Both the position numbers and the translations under genes were made by a program. Positions 33,719-36,707 of a stretch of DNA of 36,707 nucleotides are shown here, piece by piece (the stretch's first letter is position 1; each line of letters begins with the position of its first letter). The stretch lies in NCBI GenBank assembly GCA_013215655.1, contig JABSOX010000005.1:1-36707 (forward strand). The letters run 5' to 3'. Source of the stretch: Colwellia sp. (GTDB taxonomy: Bacteria; Pseudomonadota; Gammaproteobacteria; Enterobacterales; Alteromonadaceae). The notes under the pieces are model-generated. The model saw nothing but the letters and a program-made list of their open reading frames with translations. It was not told the origin of the DNA and searched no databases.

Positions 33719-34042
33719 ATGTTAAATAAATATATGGTTGTTTTCTCAATTACTATTTCACTACTTTCAAGTACGGTGAAAGCTGATAGTAAGGATGTTT
33801 CTGAAAATAGCTTTAAAACACTACTAGAGTGTATGAAAACAGTCCCTATTGATGTGAAAAAATACAAAGGAGTTGGCTCATCACAAATTGTTTTATTAAG
33901 TGTTCTAAAAAACATAACTCAAAGCAGTGCTTCAATAAAAGACTTAGATATAGATTATTCTGAAATATATAAATTGGTTGAGAGCAGCTGTCCTAAAGAA
34001 TTAAACGTAGTTAAAAAGTTGAGTGCGCAAAAACAAGGCTAA
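33719..34042 (+). CDS. Cassette 1: small exported hypothetical protein
   Basis: This 107-residue protein has a signal peptide (MLNKYMVVFSITISLLSS, cut near A22). The mature part has about 85 residues, with Cys in LLECMK and SSCPKE that could form one disulfide. I recognise no family. The TAA stop is inside the R'' box of the following attC (GGCTAAC), a compact arrangement typical of integron cassettes. AAAGGGTTTTAG before the ATG gives a usable ribosome site. The function is unknown. Confidence 0.75.
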   Translation: MLNKYMVVFSITISLLSSTVKADSKDVSENSFKTLLECMKTVPIDVKKYKGVGSSQIVLLSVLKNITQSSASIKDLDIDYSEIYKLVESSCPKELNVVKKLSAQKQG

Positions 34043-34135
34043 CAAGGCCTTCAATCGGACAAAATACAGTTGGCTATTTTCACTCCGTTCAATATTTTAG
34101 CCAACTATATTTAGCCGCTTAAGGTGGCGTTATAT
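34038..34135 (+). other. attC site 1
   Basis: It starts at GGCTAACAAGGC and ends at GGCGTTATAT. The inner stem ACAGTTGGCT pairs with AGCCAACTAT. It is about 98 bases long and belongs to the VCR-like class shared by the later sites, although its last core (GTTATAT) departs from GTTRRRY. Confidence 0.8.
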
Positions 34136-34149
34136 GACTAAGAAAATTT

Positions 34150-34588
34150 ATGAGAATACTTCTTTGTTTGGTACTTTTAAGCACTAGTTCTTTTGCTAGT
34201 GTTGACCTAAATGTATTTACCAAAAACTTGAAACTTCCCCAAAGTAGTTTTCTCTTGGTAGAAGATCCGAATCTTATGACGATCAACTGTAAAGATACTC
34301 AGCATCACCTAACATTTTCTTATTTAAAAGATGGTGAATTTGCTGCGAACAGCTTTCTTGAAAAAGCAAAGAGTGAAAAATGACTGGGGGATTGAACTTA
34401 TAGATCATAAGTTTAAAACCATTGGTATTTATAAACACTTTTACACTCATACCAAGACTGATGGGAAAGATGAATTTACGTACATTTTGTGCGATGAGAT
34501 GATGTGTTTCTATATTGATACACATAATAGAGAGTTTATTGGTGAGGTTCTTTCTCAATTAGAAATAACTCCAACATGGAAGAGTTAA
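34150..34588 (+). pseudogene. Cassette 2: exported hypothetical protein, frameshifted at an A5 run
   Basis: ATG 34150 opens a signal peptide (MRILLCLVLLSTSSFASVDL) and reads to a TGA at 34381-34383. A second frame continues the protein convincingly (DWGIELIDHKFKTIGIYKHF ... PTWKS) to 34588. Removing one A from the AAAAA at 34376-34380 joins them into a single 145-residue protein (…KSENDWGIEL…). The second frame's own ATG at 34331 lies out of phase inside the first and is not a credible start. The product is exported, with Cys in NCKD and LCDEMMC; no family recognised. Either a real mutation, a slip site or a sequencing error. Confidence 0.75.
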
Positions 34589-34592
34589 CGTC

Positions 34593-34693
34593 ATATAACA
34601 AGCGTTTTAATCAGGACAAAAAACAGTTGGTTTTTGCTCCTGCGTCGCTTATTTTAGCCAACTATTTTATTGCCTATTAAACGGGCGTTAGGC
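34593..34693 (+). other. attC site 2
   Basis: It has R'' at ATATAACAAGCG and R' at GGGCGTTAGGC, with core GTTAGGC at 34687-34693. The inner stem CAGTTGGTTTTTGCTCC ... TTATTTTAGCCAACTATTTT is nearly identical to sites 5 and 6. It is about 101 bases long. Confidence 0.88.
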
Positions 34694-34702
34694 GCCATTT
34701 AT

Positions 34703-35167
34703 ATGGAGAACACTTTGACTACGGAAATAAAATCTAGGCCTTATTCATCGAATGATAGAGAATCCTGCATGTCTATTTTTGATGCTAATTGTCCTAAGTA
34801 TTTTGCGACAAATGAACGTTCTGATTATGCTCAATTTCTTGATTCCATGCCTGAAGAATACGATGTTTTCTTATCGAGTGGCGTTATTGTTGGGGCTTTT
34901 GGCTTAATTGGAAACGATAGTGAATATAAAAGTATAAATTGGATTTTAATTTCACCTGATTCACAAGGTCTAGGAATCGGTTCAATATTTATGAAACGAG
35001 CTATAAGTTTGGCAAATAATGCAGAAATAAAGCACATAAAAATAGCTGCGAGCCATTTATCAGCCCCATTTTTCTCTAAATATGGGGCCGTTAAAGTACT
35101 AGAAATAAAAAATGGCTGGGGTCCTGATATGCATAGAATTGACATGGAACTGATGGTAAGCGCCTAA
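34703..35167 (+). CDS. Cassette 3: GNAT-family N-acetyltransferase
   Basis: This protein of about 154 residues has a GNAT core: VIVGAFGLIGN, INWILISPDSQGLGIGSIFM with the acetyl-CoA loop QGLGIG, and HIKIAASHLSAPFFSKYGAV. The substrate is unknown; acetyltransferases are frequent integron cargo. Two starts are possible: ATG 34703 (MENTLTTEIKS), just after the attC and without a ribosome site, or TTG 34715 (MTTEIKSRPYS), which has GGAG six bases upstream and may be the true one. The frame running further upstream crosses attC site 2 and is not part of the gene. The TAA stop lies in the R'' box of attC 3. Confidence 0.9.
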   Translation: MENTLTTEIKSRPYSSNDRESCMSIFDANCPKYFATNERSDYAQFLDSMPEEYDVFLSSGVIVGAFGLIGNDSEYKSINWILISPDSQGLGIGSIFMKRAISLANNAEIKHIKIAASHLSAPFFSKYGAVKVLEIKNGWGPDMHRIDMELMVSA

Positions 35168-35263
35168 CAAGGGTTTACAAGTCGGACTCGTAATAGCTTG
35201 CTCGGTTCCACTTCGTTTCACATTTTAGCAAGCTATTGCTCGCCGCTTAAAACGGCGTTAGTA
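35162..35263 (+). other. attC site 3
   Basis: It has R'' at GCCTAACAAGGG (35162) and R' at CGGCGTTAGTA (core 35257-35263). The inner arms AATAGCTTGCT and AGCAAGCTATT are perfect inverted repeats, different in sequence from sites 2/5/6 but with the same architecture. It is about 102 bases long. Confidence 0.88.
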
Positions 35264-35279
35264 GTACAAGGAGAGTTTG

Positions 35280-35645
35280 GTGAAAATACTCACGAATATA
35301 TGCACGGATGACTTATCTCTAACTAAACAATTTTATATCGAACTACTAGGTTTACATGTTAAATATGATAGTGAGTGGTATGTTCAGCTTTGTTTACCGG
35401 ACAATCCTGAAATCGAATATGGACTCATACAAAGAAATCACGAGTTAGTGCCCAAAGAATATCAGCAGTCACCTAGTGGAATGTACGTAACTTTTGTAGT
35501 GCCAAATGTAGACCGTACTTATGAAACCGCTTTAGAATTAAACTTACCAATTGTGCAAAAGCTAAGAAATGAGTTTTATGGACAGCGCAGATTTCTTACT
35601 AAAGATCCAAGTGGTTGTCTCATAGATATTTGTACTCCATTTTAA
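35280..35645 (+). CDS. Cassette 4: VOC-superfamily (glyoxalase/bleomycin-resistance-like) protein
   Basis: This 121-residue single-domain protein has two beta-alpha-beta-beta-beta modules: KILTNICTDDLSLTKQFYIE LLGL, then YVTFVVPNVDRTYETALELN, and the closing FLTKDPSGCLIDICTPF. Members bind or degrade small toxic molecules as dimers, and antibiotic-binding relatives are common integron cargo; the ligand here is unknown. I start at GTG 35280, which has AAGGAG six bases upstream; the adjacent TTG at 35277 is too close to that site. Confidence 0.88.
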   Translation: MKILTNICTDDLSLTKQFYIELLGLHVKYDSEWYVQLCLPDNPEIEYGLIQRNHELVPKEYQQSPSGMYVTFVVPNVDRTYETALELNLPIVQKLRNEFYGQRRFLTKDPSGCLIDICTPF

Positions 35646-35671
35646 TGACTGTAAGGCTTGGTAGTAAAATA

Positions 35672-35776
35672 CAACTTACAAGCGCATTAAGAACGGACAC
35701 ATAACAGCTTGCTGTGTTTCGCTTCGCTCAACCATTTTAGAAAACTGTTATTTAGCCGCTTATGCGGGCGTTAGCA
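35672..35776 (+). other. attC site 4
   Basis: The left core is degenerate (AACTTACAAGCGC) and the right core is GGGCGTTAGCA (35770-35776). The inner arms ATAACAG ... CTGTTAT pair. It is about 105 bases long. Confidence 0.8.
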
Positions 35777-35812
35777 GCAAAAAACGTATATTGATTATTC
35801 TGCGAGGAATTA

Positions 35813-36214
35813 ATGACTTTAGGAATGTGTAACTGTGGTGAAGTAGTCTTTGAAATCACCAGTAAAATAAAAGACGTTTATTTTTGTCATTGCTCTATTT
35901 GCCGCAGTAATACAGGATCGAATGGCATTGCTGTGGTAGTAACTGGCAACGAAAACTTCCGCTGGATTAAAGGTGAAAAATACATTAAAACATGGATTAA
36001 ACCTAACCATGATTGGCAAACTAGTTTTTGTACTAATTGTGGCTCGAGTTTACCTGGGAAAAATGATGACTCTCGGATTTACATTCCAGCGGGTTTACTG
36101 CCCAACGACAATGAAAACCTAAAAGTTAGTCACCATATTTGGGTAGGTTCAAAAGCTAGTTGGGACGAAATTGGTGAACATGGCATTCAACATCTAGAAG
36201 CCTTTGGTAGTTAA
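35813..36214 (+). CDS. Cassette 5: GFA-family (Mss4-like zinc) protein
   Basis: This 133-residue protein has the paired zinc sites of the glutathione-dependent formaldehyde-activating/CENP-V fold: MCNCGEVVFEI, VYFCHCSICRS and TSFCTNCGSSLPG, followed by IYIPAGLLPNDNE and HHIWVGSKASWDEI. Family members occur widely, including in integron cassettes; few have proven activity, so 'GFA family' is safer than formaldehyde activation. GCGAGGAATTA before the ATG is a good ribosome site. Unlike cassettes 1, 3 and 6, its stop codon lies just outside the following attC. Confidence 0.92.
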   Translation: MTLGMCNCGEVVFEITSKIKDVYFCHCSICRSNTGSNGIAVVVTGNENFRWIKGEKYIKTWIKPNHDWQTSFCTNCGSSLPGKNDDSRIYIPAGLLPNDNENLKVSHHIWVGSKASWDEIGEHGIQHLEAFGS

Positions 36215-36226
36215 TTTCAAATATGC

Positions 36227-36326
36227 AGCTAACAAGCTGCTAAACAAGGACAAAATACTGTTGGTTTTTGCTCCTTCTTCGCTTATTCTAGCCAACAATA
36301 TTTGGCCTGTTAACAGGGCGTTAGTT
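36227..36326 (+). other. attC site 5
   Basis: It has R'' at AGCTAACAAGCTG and R' at GGGCGTTAGTT (core 36320-36326). The inner stem TACTGTTGG ... TAGCCAACAATA is nearly the same as in sites 2 and 6. It is about 100 bases long. Confidence 0.88.
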
Positions 36327-36350
36327 GCACAGAGCTATATCGAGTCATTG

Positions 36351-36648
36351 ATGAAAGTTAATATGCATGCACGACTTCTAAAGTACAAAGAAAAAAGCTT
36401 CACTTTGAGTGGTCAATATAAGAGGCATGCGCCGTTAATTATTATGCGGTTTGTTGTTATGTTTGCTGTTTTTTTTTAGTGATTCATTTTTACCCGTAGC
36501 GTTGCCTGATGCCATTAAGTTTTTCTTTATTGGTGTAACACTTGGTGCTCAAGTACAGGAGTTTATTTGGATCTATAAACATCAGCAAACTTGGAATATT
36601 CTTATAGATTCAACTGACTGGAATAAAATAAAGAGTAGGTGCAACTAA
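36351..36648 (+). pseudogene. Cassette 6: small membrane protein, frameshifted at a T9 run
   Basis: ATG 36351 opens MKVNMHARLLKYKEKSFTLS, a first hydrophobic segment (LIIMRFVVMFAVFF) and a TAG straight after nine T at 36469-36477. The other frame continues SDSFLPVALPDAIKFFFIGV with a second membrane segment, ending KIKSRCN at 36648. Removing one T restores a 98-residue two-helix membrane protein. The longer frame that starts at 36204 runs through attC 5 and is not real. The stop codon lies in the R'' box of attC 6. No family recognised. A long T run is also a favoured site for sequencing error or phase variation. Confidence 0.7.
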
Positions 36649-36707
36649 CAAGCGTTTTAACAGGGACAAAAAACAGTTGGTTTTTGCTCCTTCGTCGCTT
36701 ATTTTAA
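36643..36707 (+). other. attC site 6 (cut by window edge)
   Basis: AACTAACAAGCGTTTTAACA, then ACAGTTGGTTTTTGCTCC and TCGTCGCTTATTTTA, matches the left two thirds of site 2 almost base for base. The array therefore continues beyond the window. Confidence 0.88.

Noticed and set aside
34670-34702. N-terminal extension of the acetyltransferase
   Set aside because: It starts inside attC 2; recombination sites are not part of the cassette gene, and better starts exist at 34703 or 34715.
36204-36479. 91-codon + frame over attC 5
   Set aside because: Its first ~49 codons lie in the end of the GFA gene and the attC site; only the part from ATG 36351 belongs to cassette 6.

Overview
The window looks like an accessory or near-accessory stretch of a marine gammaproteobacterium, most likely Alteromonadales and perhaps Colwelliaceae. 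This rests on low GC, a TonB receptor beside a membrane-anchored CadC/TolB-type regulator, a PEP-CTERM protein with a Colwellia-like tail, and VCR-like integron attC sites. The taxonomic call is inference from gene style, not from a marker gene. No tRNA, rRNA or CRISPR array was seen.

Layout. (1) 1-6255 is a nutrient-uptake locus. It holds a D-aminoacylase-like amidohydrolase (cut by the left edge) and a TonB-dependent receptor on the minus strand, with a winged-helix/TM/propeller one-component regulator facing away. (2) 7191-7853 is a lone PEP-CTERM protein with a near-ideal sigma-54 promoter and a terminator. (3) 8507-33214 is a string of small modules for redox, detoxification and hydrolysis. 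They are LysR/SDR; alpha/beta-hydrolase lipoprotein; TetR divergent from an AhpD-like protein, a thioredoxin-like protein and a YghU-type GST; an esterase lipoprotein; an HDOD protein; an M20 peptidase; an NmrA-like protein and an SDR; LysR divergent from an MBL-like protein and a GST; an esterase and a short M1 aminopeptidase; and LysR divergent from an MBL hydrolase and an FG-GAP protein. Most modules carry their own divergent regulator. (4) 33676-36707 is an integron cassette array: five cassettes with ~100-bp attC sites, running off the right edge. Two cassette genes are broken by single-base homopolymer frameshifts. No integrase gene lies at the left end, where one is expected.

The most striking unexplained signal is a family of structured intergenic repeats (core about 110-155 bp). 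There are ten recognisable copies plus about two decayed ones between 6.3 and 33.4 kb. Every copy has the same orientation whatever the direction of the neighbouring genes, and every copy lies in a gap between gene modules. Each holds several + and - copies of a GACCGCTTTGTG-like motif that can pair in alternative ways. One copy has been invaded by an IS30-family element, of which only the left end survives.

All calls come from reading the sequence and recalling protein families; no database search was run.
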